Part shown: positions 18,199 through 27,009 of the stretch, one piece after another
How positions within the stretch are numbered: the first letter of the stretch is position 1
Layout of the letters: every line of letters begins with the position of its first letter
Assembly: GCA_958296345.1 (NCBI GenBank)
Contig: CATQIJ010000013.1
Location: 496,001-560,000 of the forward strand
Direction of reading: 5' to 3'
DNA length: 64,000 nucleotides
Source of the DNA: an uncultured Rhizobiaceae bacterium
Lineage (GTDB): Bacteria; Pseudomonadota; Alphaproteobacteria; Rhizobiales; Rhizobiaceae
Notes under the pieces: model-generated
What the model saw: the letters and a program-made list of their open reading frames with translations, nothing else
Database searches by the model: none
What the model was told of the DNA's origin: nothing
Position numbers and translations under genes: made by a program

Positions 18199-20121
18199 TT
18201 ACGCAGACTTCTTATCGTCGTCTTCGTCGATTTCTTCGAAGTCAGCGTCAACAACGTCTTCATCTTCACGAGCTGCGTCTTTTGCAGCATCAGCCTCAGC
18301 AGCTTCATCTTGTGACGCTTCATACATCGCTTGACCCAGTTTCATGGATGCCGTTGCAAGAACTTCTGTTTTAGCTTTGATTTCTTCAGCGTCAGGATCT
18401 TCTTGCTCAACAAGTTCTTTTAGACCTGAAATTGCAAGTTCGATTTCATTACGCTCTTCTTCAGAAACTTTATCACCATATTCGTCTAGAGATTTTTCTG
18501 CAGAATGAATAAGTGTTTCAGCATGGTTCTTAGATTCAACACCTTCACGACGTGCCTTATCCGCATCAGCATTAACTTCAGCATCCTTGACCATTTGTTC
18601 GATATCTTCGTCTGATAAACCACCAGAAGCCTGAATTGAAATTTGGTGCTCTTTGCCAGTGCCCTTGTCTTTTGCAGACACATTCACAATGCCGTTCGCA
18701 TCAATATCAAATGTTACTTCAATTTGCGGAATACCGCGCGGTGCTGGCGGAATACCGACTAGATCAAACTGACCTAACATTTTATTATCCACGGCCATCT
18801 CACGTTCACCTTGTGATACGCGAATTGTCACAGCACTTTGACTATCTTCTGCTGTTGAGAAAGTTTGAGACTTATTCGTAGGGATTGTTGTGTTGCGGTC
18901 GATAAGACGCGTGAACACACCACCCAACGTTTCAATGCCAAGAGACAACGGAGTTACGTCTAGAAGAAGAACGTCTTTCACATCACCTTGAAGAACGCCA
19001 GCTTGAATAGCAGCACCCATCGCAACAACCTCATCAGGGTTCACACCCTTATGTGGCTCTTTGCCGAAGAACTCTTTAACCGTTTCCTGTACCTTCGGCA
19101 TACGTGTCATACCACCAACAAGAACAACTTCGTCGATTTCACCAGCTTTAAGGCCAGCATCTTTAAGTGCGTCAGCCATTGGCTTAACAGTGCGCTTAAC
19201 AAGATCAGCAACCAGCGCTTCAAATTTAGCGCGTGTTAGCTTCATGGTCATGTGTTTTGGACCAGATGCGTCTGCTGTAATAAACGGAAGATTGATTTCT
19301 GTTTGTGCAGCTGAAGACAATTCAATTTTTGCTTTTTCAGAGGCTTCCTTCAAGCGTTGAAGCGCCATCTTGTCACCTTTTAGGTCGATTGAATTTTCTT
19401 TTTTAAATTCTGAAGCCAGATAATCAACAAGAACCATATCGAAATCTTCACCACCAAGGAACGTATCACCATTGGTTGATTTTACTTCAAAGACACCATC
19501 GCCAATTTCAAGAATAGAAACATCGAAAGTACCACCACCAAGGTCATAAACCGCGATCGTCTTACCGTCGTTTTTATCCATGCCATAAGAAAGGGCTGCA
19601 GCTGTTGGCTCGTTGATGATGCGAAGCACTTCAAGGCCAGCAATCTTACCAGCGTCTTTTGTTGCTTGGCGCTGAGCATCGTTAAAGTAAGCAGGAACTG
19701 TGATAACAGCCTGTGTTACTTTTTCACCTAAATAAGCTTCTGCTGTTTCCTTCATTTTTTGAAGGATCATGGCTGAAACTTGTGAAGGTGAGTATTTTTC
19801 ACCCTTAGCTTCTACCCATGCATCGCCATTATCGCCTTTAACGATTTCGTATGGCACAAGCTTTTGGTCTTTCTTTACAGTTTTATCATCAAAACGACGA
19901 CCGATAAGACGCTTAACCGCGAACAATGTATCTGATGGGTTTGTTACCGCTTGGCGTTTTGCTGGCTGACCAACAAGTCTTTCGCCATCATCACCAAAAG
20001 CAACCATTGAAGGTGTTGTACGCGCACCCTCTGCATTTTCGATAACTTTTGCTTCTTTGCCGTCCATTACAGCAACACATGAATTTGTTGTACCTAAATC
20101 GATACCAATTACTTTAGCCAT
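18199..20121 (-). CDS. dnaK: Chaperone protein DnaK (Hsp70)
   Basis: ATP-driven Hsp70. The nucleotide-binding domain opens with [18 protein letters not shown] and contains [17 protein letters not shown] and [13 protein letters not shown]. The substrate-binding domain begins around [14 protein letters not shown]. The C-terminus is a helical lid plus an acidic tail ending with an E-E-I-D-E-D-D-D motif of the EEVD-like bacterial type. The length is 640 residues from ATG 20121, preceded by AGGAGAG; an upstream frame to 20178 is leader sequence. It is transcribed from a predicted sigma-32 promoter about 150 bases upstream. Confidence 0.98.
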   Translation of the reverse strand: MAKVIGIDLGTTNSCVAVMDGKEAKVIENAEGARTTPSMVAFGDDGERLVGQPAKRQAVTNPSDTLFAVKRLIGRRFDDKTVKKDQKLVPYEIVKGDNGDAWVEAKGEKYSPSQVSAMILQKMKETAEAYLGEKVTQAVITVPAYFNDAQRQATKDAGKIAGLEVLRIINEPTAAALSYGMDKNDGKTIAVYDLGGGTFDVSILEIGDGVFEVKSTNGDTFLGGEDFDMVLVDYLASEFKKENSIDLKGDKMALQRLKEASEKAKIELSSAAQTEINLPFITADASGPKHMTMKLTRAKFEALVADLVKRTVKPMADALKDAGLKAGEIDEVVLVGGMTRMPKVQETVKEFFGKEPHKGVNPDEVVAMGAAIQAGVLQGDVKDVLLLDVTPLSLGIETLGGVFTRLIDRNTTIPTNKSQTFSTAEDSQSAVTIRVSQGEREMAVDNKMLGQFDLVGIPPAPRGIPQIEVTFDIDANGIVNVSAKDKGTGKEHQISIQASGGLSDEDIEQMVKDAEVNADADKARREGVESKNHAETLIHSAEKSLDEYGDKVSEEERNEIELAISGLKELVEQEDPDAEEIKAKTEVLATASMKLGQAMYEASQDEAAEADAAKDAAREDEDVVDADFEEIDEDDDKKSA

Positions 20122-20275
20122 TTTACTCTCCTTGACCAGCAGACTGGATAGACCCTTACGGCATCCAAGGCAAATCAATTGACTGCCACATCCAGCGCTC
20201 GGTTAGACTGGAATTTTCTAAGATTTTGCGATTTCCCCATTTTGGCAAATACGGGATAAACCGCAATTGAAAGGT

Positions 20276-20304
20276 ATATAAGAAGGGCTGGCGACTTGTG
20301 CAAG
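20276..20304 (-). promoter_or_regulatory. Predicted sigma-32 promoter of dnaKJ
   Basis: On the minus strand CTTG, then exactly 18 bases, then CTTATAT: a perfect match to the alphaproteobacterial RpoH pattern CTTG-N17/18-CYTATNT. Transcription would start near 20269, giving a leader of about 150 bases. The -35 element overlaps the first codons of the divergent alkB if the GTG at 20298 is its start. Confidence 0.8.
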
Positions 20305-20936
20305 GGATTGTGTGCGCTAAATTAAATAAGAATCATGGAATAAGTGAAAAATGGGTGCCTCAATGCTTAAGTATTGATGAACAAAGCGCCTTGGTGGATG
20401 AAATTCGCCAAATTGCTACCCAAGCACCGCTTTTTGTTCCCAAAATGCCAAATACTGGGAAGCCAATGTCGATTCGGATGACAAACTGTGGTCCACTTGG
20501 ATGGGTTACCACTAAAGAAGATGGATATCGCTATCAAGAAACACACCCTGAAACGGGCACTCCTTGGCCAAAAATCCCGCAAAGTCTTTTGAATTTATGG
20601 GATAAGCTCACTGATTATCCAAAGCCGCCACAGGCCTGTCTCGTAAACTTTTATGAAGCATCAGCAAAAATGGGGTTACATCAGGATAAAGACGAAGAAG
20701 TTTTTGATGCGCCAGCACTCTCAATATCACTAGGAGATACTTGTCTGTTTAGAATAGGTGGTGAAAACCGCAAAGATCCGACTAAATCGTTCAAACTACA
20801 AAGCGGTGACGTCATGCTCTTAACTGGTAAGTCTCGAATGGCATTTCATGGGGTGGATAAGATTTATCCAGGCACCTCAACATTATTAAAACAAGACGGA
20901 CGAATTAATCTAACCCTGAGACGAGTGACTGACTAA
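20298..20936 (+). CDS. alkB: AlkB-type 2-oxoglutarate/Fe(II) dioxygenase
   Basis: Repairs N-alkylated bases by oxidative demethylation. The iron ligands are His128 and Asp130 (GLHQDKDE) and His184 (MAFHGVDKIYPG); Arg202 and Arg208 in RINLTLRRV bind 2-oxoglutarate. The nucleotide-recognition lid is in the N-terminal half. The family length of about 200-215 residues is met. The start is uncertain: GTG 20298, GTG 20310 and GTG 20355 are in frame and none has a strong Shine-Dalgarno; the first would overlap the dnaK promoter. It is divergent from dnaK and shares its regulatory region. Confidence 0.92.
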   Translation: MQGIVCAKLNKNHGISEKWVPQCLSIDEQSALVDEIRQIATQAPLFVPKMPNTGKPMSIRMTNCGPLGWVTTKEDGYRYQETHPETGTPWPKIPQSLLNLWDKLTDYPKPPQACLVNFYEASAKMGLHQDKDEEVFDAPALSISLGDTCLFRIGGENRKDPTKSFKLQSGDVMLLTGKSRMAFHGVDKIYPGTSTLLKQDGRINLTLRRVTD

Positions 20937-20957
20937 TATCCATACAAATAAGCTTAG

Positions 20958-22217
20958 CTAGGCTTTTTTAGCGTCCAGCCATTTCAAAAAATACCCCTCT
21001 GCTTGAGGTGTCATCAATATCAAACACGCTAAAAGTATAAATGGGGATATTGGAGATATAAATAGTAGCCCTAAAGTATGAGCCAAGACCGGCAGTGCCG
21101 CAGCAATATAAAATAGCTTAGTACGTAACCTCAAGAATGCAGCTTTATTTTCATTATTATTTTGAATTGCTTCTCCGCACTGAGCATTTGTGCGTAAGCC
21201 ATAAAGAGCACAGATTACTGATAATACACCTGCATCATAGTTGAAGGCATATGGCGTTATAATAAATGTTGCGATGACAAGTGTTGTAGCTCTCTTTTGA
21301 GTATCTTTGCTTTTGTAAAAAACTATGAAAGTTAAAAGCAAGGCTGGAATTGCAAACGCTGAATGTAATGCCCAAGAATATGCGCCTTCAATCCCAATAT
21401 TTCTTGCGCCAATAAATCCAGAAAGCATCATGGCTAAATATTCAGTTCCACCACCATATGTTGTCATTATCAGTGACTGGTAGGGAACCGTGATTTCTAT
21501 ATAATTTTGCCAAGCTTCAAACCCAAATATTGTAATTGAGGCTATAACCAAAAACATACTGGTTAAACACGCAGAAAAGATCGCAGTCCAATTTCGTTCA
21601 AATAAAAGCAAGAAAGGAATTAATATTCCTAATTGAGGCTTTATAGTTAGAAGCCCAATACATATGCCTGCAAGAAATGGTTTTTTATAGCGCAGCGCCA
21701 AGCCCAACAGCATCAATCCGCTGGTTAAGAAACCATTCTGCGTGTACAAAATGTTTGATAAAATAGGAGCTATAACAAGCCATGCAAAAACGGGGGTCTT
21801 CCATGGCGATAATGTTTGAAGATATCGCGAGTTATGCTCACGTGAGAATGCTTTTGCGCCCAAGAAAAATAAAGCAAATGTAGAAAGTAAAAATACAGGC
21901 AGTGCGACTAAATAAGGGAAGAGATATAGTGGCGCGATAAATAATAAGAATGAAGGTGGATAGGACCAATTGTGCCAAGGGTATTGTGAGCCAAATTCTT
22001 TTTTCAAATGAACGATATAATCGGACTGATTGAAGATACTTAAAATATCTCCTTCAAATATAATTTTTGCTGCTATCCAGTAGTTTGCAAAATCTCTTGT
22101 GTATATCGGATTGATAGGATTGGAATTATATGCCACACCCTGCGTAACTAAATTCATGGCTACGTAAGTTGCCAGCATCAGCAAATAATAGTTAAAAATC
22201 TTGCGATTATTGAGCAT
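20958..22217 (-). CDS. GT87/DUF2029 family membrane glycosyltransferase-like protein
   Basis: A polytopic protein of 419 residues with about ten hydrophobic helices. The N-terminal extracytoplasmic loop contains YTRDFANYWIAAKIIFEGD, and further on comes YPWHNWSYPPSFLLFIAPLY, the family's Tyr-Pro-Pro region. GT87 proteins are GT-C-fold transferases that use polyprenyl-phosphate sugars, so a role in adding a sugar to an envelope glycan is likely, but donor and acceptor are unknown. It is monocistronic and lies between alkB and coaA, with no other glycan genes nearby. Confidence 0.8.
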   Translation of the reverse strand: MLNNRKIFNYYLLMLATYVAMNLVTQGVAYNSNPINPIYTRDFANYWIAAKIIFEGDILSIFNQSDYIVHLKKEFGSQYPWHNWSYPPSFLLFIAPLYLFPYLVALPVFLLSTFALFFLGAKAFSREHNSRYLQTLSPWKTPVFAWLVIAPILSNILYTQNGFLTSGLMLLGLALRYKKPFLAGICIGLLTIKPQLGILIPFLLLFERNWTAIFSACLTSMFLVIASITIFGFEAWQNYIEITVPYQSLIMTTYGGGTEYLAMMLSGFIGARNIGIEGAYSWALHSAFAIPALLLTFIVFYKSKDTQKRATTLVIATFIITPYAFNYDAGVLSVICALYGLRTNAQCGEAIQNNNENKAAFLRLRTKLFYIAAALPVLAHTLGLLFISPISPFILLACLILMTPQAEGYFLKWLDAKKA

Positions 22218-22319
22218 TTGCCCGAAGTTCCAATTTCAGAATTAGGGCCATTAAATCATCTAGAAATTACAATTGAATTAATGAGGTTTTCTACTCAGTA
22301 GGCCAGCAATGAATTTTAA

Positions 22320-23309
22320 TTAAAGTTTTCGAAGAGCTACTTTTTCTACCAAATGATCCTTATCTTTTTTAAGAATTAAATCTGCGCGTGGACGAGTTGG
22401 TAAAATATTATCATGCAAGTTCACTAAATTGATCGATTCCCAAAGTCTATTGGCTTCAATTAAAGCTTCTTCATCGCTTGTGGTCGAATAATGATGGAAA
22501 AATGATGCAGGGTCACGGAAAGCTGTATCACGCAAGCCCATAAAACGGCTTACATACCAATCCTCGATATCTTTTTCATCTGCATCAATATAAATTGAAA
22601 AATCAAAATAATCCGAAACCAATGGGATACTATCACCTTCACGGGGCATGTCTCTGGATTGAAGCACATTAATGCCTTCAAAGATTAAAATGTCAGGGCG
22701 ATCAATCTGCACAGATTGATCAGGTAAAACATCGTAGCTAAAGTGCGAATACACTGGAGCGTTTACCGTTTCTACTCCTGCTTTTATTGCAGATAGAAAA
22801 CGCAATACTTCTGCAACATCATAACTTTCAGGAAAGCCTTTTCGCTCCATCAAACCTTCTTGCTTAAGCCGCGCGTTTGGTTTTAAAAATCCATCTGTTG
22901 TAATCAAGTCAACTTTTGGACTTGAAGGCCACCGTGCTAGAAGCTCTTTCAAGATACGGGCTGTTGTTGATTTTCCGACAGCTACCGAGCCTGCGATGCC
23001 GATTACAAAAGGTGTTTTCATTCCTGAAAACTGCAAAAACTTACTGCGCAATTTAAAGAGTTGTTGAAGTGCTTCTACGTGCGTTGATAAAAGCCTCGAC
23101 ATTGAAAGATAAACTCGCTCCACTTCTTTCATCGAAATTGGGTCATTAAGAGAGCGCAGTCTTGCAACTTCTTCTTCCGTTAATGTCATCACGGTATCAG
23201 CTTTAAAAGCTTGCCACTCTTTGATTGAGAAAAAACGGTATGGTGAAATCAGATCTCCATCTTTTGGAAAATCTGCGTACTGCCAAAACTTATCTTGGTT
23301 ATCGCTCAT
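22320..23309 (-). CDS. coaA: Type I pantothenate kinase
   Basis: Phosphorylates pantothenate, the first and regulated step of CoA synthesis. The P-loop is [15 protein letters not shown]. The pantothenate site includes [26 protein letters not shown] and the C-terminal [21 protein letters not shown]. The length, 329 residues, is normal. It follows hisE by five bases at the end of the his cluster, a position conserved in rhizobia. The last CoA step, coaE, is encoded 13 kb away in this window. Confidence 0.97.
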   Translation of the reverse strand: MSDNQDKFWQYADFPKDGDLISPYRFFSIKEWQAFKADTVMTLTEEEVARLRSLNDPISMKEVERVYLSMSRLLSTHVEALQQLFKLRSKFLQFSGMKTPFVIGIAGSVAVGKSTTARILKELLARWPSSPKVDLITTDGFLKPNARLKQEGLMERKGFPESYDVAEVLRFLSAIKAGVETVNAPVYSHFSYDVLPDQSVQIDRPDILIFEGINVLQSRDMPREGDSIPLVSDYFDFSIYIDADEKDIEDWYVSRFMGLRDTAFRDPASFFHHYSTTSDEEALIEANRLWESINLVNLHDNILPTRPRADLILKKDKDHLVEKVALRKL

Positions 23310-23314
23310 GGGTC

Positions 23315-23629
23315 TTATCTTGAAGCTTTTTCTTCGAGTCCAGATTGTTGAGTGCGTTTTTGCAATTCCATCATAACATCTTCCAACATAACACCTTCGC
23401 TTCGTAGTAAGACGAGCAAGTGATAAAGTACGTCAGCCGTTTCTTTAACCAACTCGACCTTGTCAGCCGTGCTTGCTGCAATGATTGCTTCGACAGCTTC
23501 TTCACCAAATTTTTTTGTGCATTTTTCTGTACCAGCGACAAGAAGCGTACTTGTATAAGAAACATCCGCACCCTCTAAAGAGCGCGCTGCAATGATTTCA
23601 TTTAAATCTTGTAGGGTGAAGTCTTTCAT
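23315..23629 (-). CDS. hisE: Phosphoribosyl-ATP pyrophosphatase
   Basis: Second step of histidine synthesis, hydrolysing PR-ATP to PR-AMP. It is an all-alpha MazG-like fold of 104 residues with [14 protein letters not shown] (the E-x-x-E metal motif) and [18 protein letters not shown] 23629 (MKDFTLQDL) is chosen because homologues begin there; a TTG at 23653 would add eight residues. hisI is not in this window. Confidence 0.95.
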   Translation of the reverse strand: MKDFTLQDLNEIIAARSLEGADVSYTSTLLVAGTEKCTKKFGEEAVEAIIAASTADKVELVKETADVLYHLLVLLRSEGVMLEDVMMELQKRTQQSGLEEKASR

Positions 23630-23655
23630 TACGCAGTCCAACTTTAAAAACAAAA

Positions 23656-24435
23656 TTATGTATGCATTCTTACTGGAATACCAGCTGCTTGCATATGGGC
23701 TTTAGCTTCGCCAATCGTATAAGTACCAAAGTGAAAAATTGAAGCAGCTAAGACAGCACTTGCGCCGCCCTTGGTGACGCCTTCAACCAAGTGATCCAAA
23801 TTACCAACACCGCCTGATGCAATAACGGGTACATGAACTGCCTCAGAAATTGCTTTGGTTAGCGGCAAATTATAACCGACTTGCGTACCATCACGATCCA
23901 TTGAAGTTAGCAGAATTTCGCCTGCACCTTTCGAAACTACGAGTTGGGCAAATTCAACTGCATCAATGCCCGTTTCTTTTCGTCCACCATGGGTAAATAT
24001 TTCCCAACAATCTTCTTCGCCAACGCCTGATACTTTTTTTGCATCAATCGCAACAACAATACATTGATTACCAAATTTATCTGCAGCCCGTGCGACAAAG
24101 TCAGGGTCTTTTACTGCAGTCGTATTTACTGAAACCTTATCAGCACCTGCTAAAAGCAATTTTCGAATATCTGCAACTTCGCGAACACCGCCCCCTACAG
24201 TTAGCGGCATGAAACACTGTTCAGCCGTACGCGCAATCATATCAAAGGTCGCAGCTCGTCCTTCTGATGTAGCTGTGATATCTAAAAATGTAAGCTCATC
24301 TGCACCCGCTGCATCATAAGCAATGGCTGCCTCAACCGGATCGCCAGCGTCTACTAAATCAACAAAATTAACGCCCTTAACAACACGGCCATCTGCTACA
24401 TCTAGACAAGGGATGATACGAACCTTAAGAGTCAT
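23656..24435 (-). CDS. hisF: Imidazole glycerol phosphate synthase, cyclase subunit HisF
   Basis: Forms IGP and AICAR from PRFAR using ammonia channelled from HisH. It is a (beta-alpha)8 barrel of 259 residues. Catalytic Asp12 is in [19 protein letters not shown] and the second acid in [14 protein letters not shown]; phosphate loops are [11 protein letters not shown] and [11 protein letters not shown]. Its start is separated by a single base from the stop of an upstream 38-codon ORF that repeats its first 15 residues with two substitutions (see findings). It is followed by hisE and coaA. Confidence 0.98.
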   Translation of the reverse strand: MTLKVRIIPCLDVADGRVVKGVNFVDLVDAGDPVEAAIAYDAAGADELTFLDITATSEGRAATFDMIARTAEQCFMPLTVGGGVREVADIRKLLLAGADKVSVNTTAVKDPDFVARAADKFGNQCIVVAIDAKKVSGVGEEDCWEIFTHGGRKETGIDAVEFAQLVVSKGAGEILLTSMDRDGTQVGYNLPLTKAISEAVHVPVIASGGVGNLDHLVEGVTKGGASAVLAASIFHFGTYTIGEAKAHMQAAGIPVRMHT

Positions 24436-24436
24436 G

Positions 24437-24553
24437 CTATAATACCTCCCATGCTGCTTTTTTTATCTGCCTGTCCTCACGGCAGAGCCGTTGCGGGCAT
24501 GGCGGACAATCCGCTACGTCTAAGCATGGAATGTTGCGAATCTTCAAAGTCAT
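24437..24553 (-). CDS. 38-residue Cys-rich miniprotein mimicking the HisF N-terminus
   Basis: Residues 1-15 ([15 protein letters not shown]) match HisF residues 1-15 except I5/V and N7/I. Residues 16-38 continue [17 protein letters not shown] and end AAWEVL. Ten of the twelve codons that differ from hisF in the copied part are synonymous. The start ATG overlaps the DUF6194 stop as TAATG and its TAG lies one base before the hisF ATG, so ribosomes could pass through all three. The second half shares C-P-x-C-P-Q-[KR]-[FL]-C-x-E-D-x-Q-x-K-K with the miniprotein before hisA. Three cysteines in C-x2-C-x4-C spacing could bind metal. Not a His attenuator, since it has no His codon. Function and expression unknown. 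Confidence 0.55.
   Translation of the reverse strand: MTLKIRNIPCLDVADCPPCPQRLCREDRQIKKAAWEVL
24472..24508. repeat. REP-like palindromic element, copy 1 (upstream of hisF)
   Basis: A 37-base unit, TGTCCTC-N13-TGCGGGCA-N3-CGG-N-CA, bounded by TGTCC and GGACA, markedly GC-richer than its surroundings. The same pattern with the same spacing recurs at 25760-25796. On the minus strand it encodes the Cys-Pro part of the miniprotein tail. Confidence 0.6.
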
Positions 24554-24999
24554 TATAGTTTTTCCAAACGTTTAAGAGCTGTTTTATTAGCCTTTTGGTA
24601 TGCCAAATTCATATAAGGCTCAATCTCTTTGAAAGTTTTTGCTGATGGATTAAGGATGCCCATCCAACCATAGATTGGATGCGGCATAAGTTTATCTAAT
24701 TCATTGAAATCCCAAGGCCCTATAATAATAGAACCTTTAGATGGTCTTTCAGGCGTAGGACCAAAAGTATCTTCAAATGGTTTTTTGCCCGGGCCAAAAT
24801 TTAAACGAAAGACTCCATCACGATCTAAATCAGATGCTTTATCATTATCACCGTTGCTTTCTTTTAGCGTTGCAAAATAAGCGCCTGACGGTAACTTTTC
24901 CTCTGGGTTCACAAAGAAACTTGTTTCTCCCCAGCTTGCTTTAGGGTGAACATCTTTAAAATTACTCAAAACCCAGTTTGAAATTTCGTCCGGCGTCAT
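24553..24999 (-). CDS. DUF6194 family protein
   Basis: A 148-residue soluble protein. Recognisable family blocks are KASWGETSFFVNPE, FATLKESNGDNDKASDLDRDGVFRLN and LDKLMPHPIYGWMGILNPS. The family is uncharacterised; related folds are found in DNA-binding or MmcQ/YjbR-like small proteins, but this is not established. It begins three bases after the hisA stop and its own stop overlaps the start of the miniprotein before hisF. It is therefore embedded in the his operon, which is an unusual insertion. Confidence 0.7.
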   Translation of the reverse strand: MTPDEISNWVLSNFKDVHPKASWGETSFFVNPEEKLPSGAYFATLKESNGDNDKASDLDRDGVFRLNFGPGKKPFEDTFGPTPERPSKGSIIIGPWDFNELDKLMPHPIYGWMGILNPSAKTFKEIEPYMNLAYQKANKTALKRLEKL

Positions 25000-25002
25000 G
25001 AT

Positions 25003-25734
25003 CTAGCCACCTAGAATCTTTAAAGCTTCACTTACATCCAAACGCCCATCATAAAGTGCGCGACCTGTAATTGCGCCCTCTAATTTTACGCAATCAGGTT
25101 CAACCATACGTTTTACATCTTCAATGGAAGCTAGTCCGCCAGATGCTATCACTGGAATTGAAACTGCCTCAGCAAGCTCGATCGTTGACGGCCAGTTGAT
25201 ACCTGTTAGGATTCCATCGCGATCGATGTCTGTATAGATAATTTCTGAAACGCCAGCGCCTTCGAATTTTTGAGCTAGTTCAATCACACCCAATTCAGAA
25301 GCCTCTGCCCAACCTTCAACAGCAACCTTGCCACCCTTGGCATCAATACCTACCGCTATTTTGCCAGGGAATTTTTTGCAAGCTTGCTTAACCAATTCAG
25401 GATCACGCACCGCAATCGTTCCCAGAATAACGCGGGCAATGCCTTTGTCTAGCCAATGGGCAATATGATCTAGTGTACGAATACCGCCGCCAAGTTGAAC
25501 TGGGTTTTTCGTATTAGCTAAAATTGCTTCAACGGCTTTTCCGTTTACGGTCTCACCTTCAAACGCACCATTGAGATCAACCACGTGAAGCCATTTGAAA
25601 CCTTGGTCTTCAAAAGCTTTTGCTTGAGCACCCGGATCTTCATTATAAACAGTGGCTTCGTTCATATCGCCAAGCTTAAGTCGAACGCATTCGCCGTCTT
25701 TAAGGTCTATTGCTGGGAAGAGAATTTTGCTCAT
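25003..25734 (-). CDS. hisA: ProFAR isomerase HisA
   Basis: Isomerises ProFAR to PRFAR, fourth step of histidine synthesis. It is a (beta-alpha)8 barrel of 243 residues. The catalytic base Asp10 is in [19 protein letters not shown] and the acid in [12 protein letters not shown]; phosphate loops are [11 protein letters not shown] and [14 protein letters not shown] 25734 overlaps the stop of an upstream 34-codon ORF as TAATG. That ORF begins with nearly the same 14 residues, so the hisA start is secure but its translation is probably coupled. A longer frame to 25791 is an artefact of this leader. Confidence 0.97.
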   Translation of the reverse strand: MSKILFPAIDLKDGECVRLKLGDMNEATVYNEDPGAQAKAFEDQGFKWLHVVDLNGAFEGETVNGKAVEAILANTKNPVQLGGGIRTLDHIAHWLDKGIARVILGTIAVRDPELVKQACKKFPGKIAVGIDAKGGKVAVEGWAEASELGVIELAQKFEGAGVSEIIYTDIDRDGILTGINWPSTIELAEAVSIPVIASGGLASIEDVKRMVEPDCVKLEGAITGRALYDGRLDVSEALKILGG

Positions 25735-25838
25735 TAGCGAATACTCTTTTTTGTTTGTATGTCCTCGAAACAAAACTTCTGCGGGCAACACGGGCAGCCA
25801 TCTTTGAGGTCAATTATAGGGAAAAGAAATTTTGACAT
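25734..25838 (-). CDS. 34-residue Cys-rich miniprotein mimicking the HisA N-terminus
   Basis: Residues 1-14 ([14 protein letters not shown]) equal HisA residues 1-14 except F4/I and I8/A, even though Ser2 is TCA here and AGC in hisA. Residues 15-34 are [20 protein letters not shown], the same tail pattern as the miniprotein before hisF. The ATG overlaps the hisH stop (TGATG) and the TAA overlaps the hisA ATG (TAATG), so hisH, miniprotein and hisA form a continuous chain. It has four cysteines, no His and no membrane segment. I do not recognise it; it may be a functional small protein or the scar of a palindromic-element insertion. Confidence 0.55.
   Translation of the reverse strand: MSKFLFPIIDLKDGCPCCPQKFCFEDIQTKKSIR
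25760..25796. repeat. REP-like palindromic element, copy 2 (upstream of hisA)
   Basis: The same TGTCCTC-N13-TGCGGGCA-N3-CGG-N-CA layout as copy 1 at 24472, 37 bases, less perfectly palindromic. It encodes the Cys-Pro part of the miniprotein tail on the minus strand. Confidence 0.55.
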
Positions 25839-26488
25839 CACGGCTTCCACTTTAAAAAATTACTGATTAAAGCCAGCCCTAAACGCTGACTTTTTTCTGG
25901 GTGGAATTGCGTACCGACCATATTGTCTTTACCGATCATTGCTGTGACTGCGCCGCCGTAATTCGTTGTAGCAATACACTCTTGCGAATTTTCGCATTCC
26001 ATTTGATATGAATGGACGAAATAAGCGTGTAGCCCATCTTCTCCGGTTTCAATCCCTTCTAGCAAAGGATGAGGTTTTTGAATTTCTAATGTATTCCAGC
26101 CAATTTGTGGAATTTTCAAATTAGGGTCGTTGGGTTTCAGGCTAACCACATCACCAGCAATCCAGCCAAGTCCATCAGTTGTTGCTTTTTCAAGACCGCG
26201 CGATGCCATTAACTGCATGCCAACGCAAATGCCGAGAAATGGTTTTGCTTGCTTCATAACCATTTCTTCTAAAGCTTCAACCATGCCATCGACAGCATCT
26301 AATCCAGCGCGGCAATCTGCATAAGCACCAACGCCCGGTAATACGATACGATCAACTTTTGAAACCCAATCAGCATCACTGGTGAGTTGAATATCTGCGG
26401 AAATATCAGCTTCACGTGCAGCCCGCTCAAATGCTTTTTGAGCGGAACGTAAATTTCCCGAGCCATAATCTATAATTGCAATTCGCAT
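25838..26488 (-). CDS. hisH: Imidazole glycerol phosphate synthase, glutaminase subunit HisH
   Basis: Class I glutamine amidotransferase supplying ammonia to HisF. The triad is Cys88 ([11 protein letters not shown]), His196 and Glu198 ([10 protein letters not shown]), and the oxyanion-strand motif is VLPGVGAY. The length, 216 residues, is typical. It begins three bases after the DUF2628 stop, and its TGA overlaps the ATG of the miniprotein that precedes hisA. Confidence 0.97.
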   Translation of the reverse strand: MRIAIIDYGSGNLRSAQKAFERAAREADISADIQLTSDADWVSKVDRIVLPGVGAYADCRAGLDAVDGMVEALEEMVMKQAKPFLGICVGMQLMASRGLEKATTDGLGWIAGDVVSLKPNDPNLKIPQIGWNTLEIQKPHPLLEGIETGEDGLHAYFVHSYQMECENSQECIATTNYGGAVTAMIGKDNMVGTQFHPEKSQRLGLALISNFLKWKP

Positions 26489-26491
26489 GTC

Positions 26492-26959
26492 TTATTCCGG
26501 AAAAAGGCTCATGTTGTTTTTATTCAAACTGGGTTTGAGTAAAACTGGATTTTGTTCATTATGAAAGGAAGGTTTAGTTTCAGAAATTGCATCACCTGAA
26601 TTTACCAAAAATCGAATTTCAGCTTCTTCAATATTTTCACCCTCAACGATACCTGCATATCGCCAGCCAGTATTTTCTAGGTTTTTGCGAACCAGCTCAT
26701 AGCCTTCAAGTAAGAGATAAAGACCTGGTAGAATTGAAAGGTAAGAAACTGCAATACTTGGGCTAGTAAAAGCTAAAATTATTATGGCAAAAATCACAAC
26801 AAAGTAGACCATTAAAGGTAGCCAAAGCTTGTGCCATGCTAACCAAAATGGCGGAAAGAAAAGTGCCAAAGTTGCCTTTGTATCCGGAACAAGGCGTAAG
26901 CCTTCTTCTGAATTATCCATGCTATCTTCTGGTGGCAAATATACGCTGTAGGTTGTCAT
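26492..26959 (-). CDS. DUF2628 family membrane protein
   Basis: A 155-residue protein with a hydrophobic block at about 29-85 (FFPPFWLAWHKLWLPLMVYF and following helices), the DUF2628 pattern. It ends in a polar tail. It lies between hisB and hisH as in other Hyphomicrobiales. Its start codon forms the 3' end of a perfect 12-bp inverted repeat and there is no Shine-Dalgarno upstream, so translation may depend on coupling or on RNA structure. Function unknown. Confidence 0.82.
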   Translation of the reverse strand: MTTYSVYLPPEDSMDNSEEGLRLVPDTKATLALFFPPFWLAWHKLWLPLMVYFVVIFAIIILAFTSPSIAVSYLSILPGLYLLLEGYELVRKNLENTGWRYAGIVEGENIEEAEIRFLVNSGDAISETKPSFHNEQNPVLLKPSLNKNNMSLFPE

Positions 26960-27002
26960 AAGTGTTGTTTAAACGGAAGTCAGCATTAGGACAACACTTA
27001 TG
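26957..27002 (-). promoter_or_regulatory. Long hairpin that sequesters the DUF2628 start codon
   Basis: Perfect 12-base arms, CATAAGTGTTGT and ACAACACTTATG, with a 22-base loop. In the minus-strand transcript the 3' arm ends exactly with the ATG of the DUF2628 gene. No T tract follows, so it is not a typical terminator. Confidence 0.6.
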
Positions 27003-27009
27003 CAAAAAT

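Noticed and set aside
24437..25838. Histidine attenuator leader peptides
   Set aside because: Neither short ORF contains a His codon; they sit mid-operon and lack terminator/antiterminator stems, so classical his attenuation does not fit.
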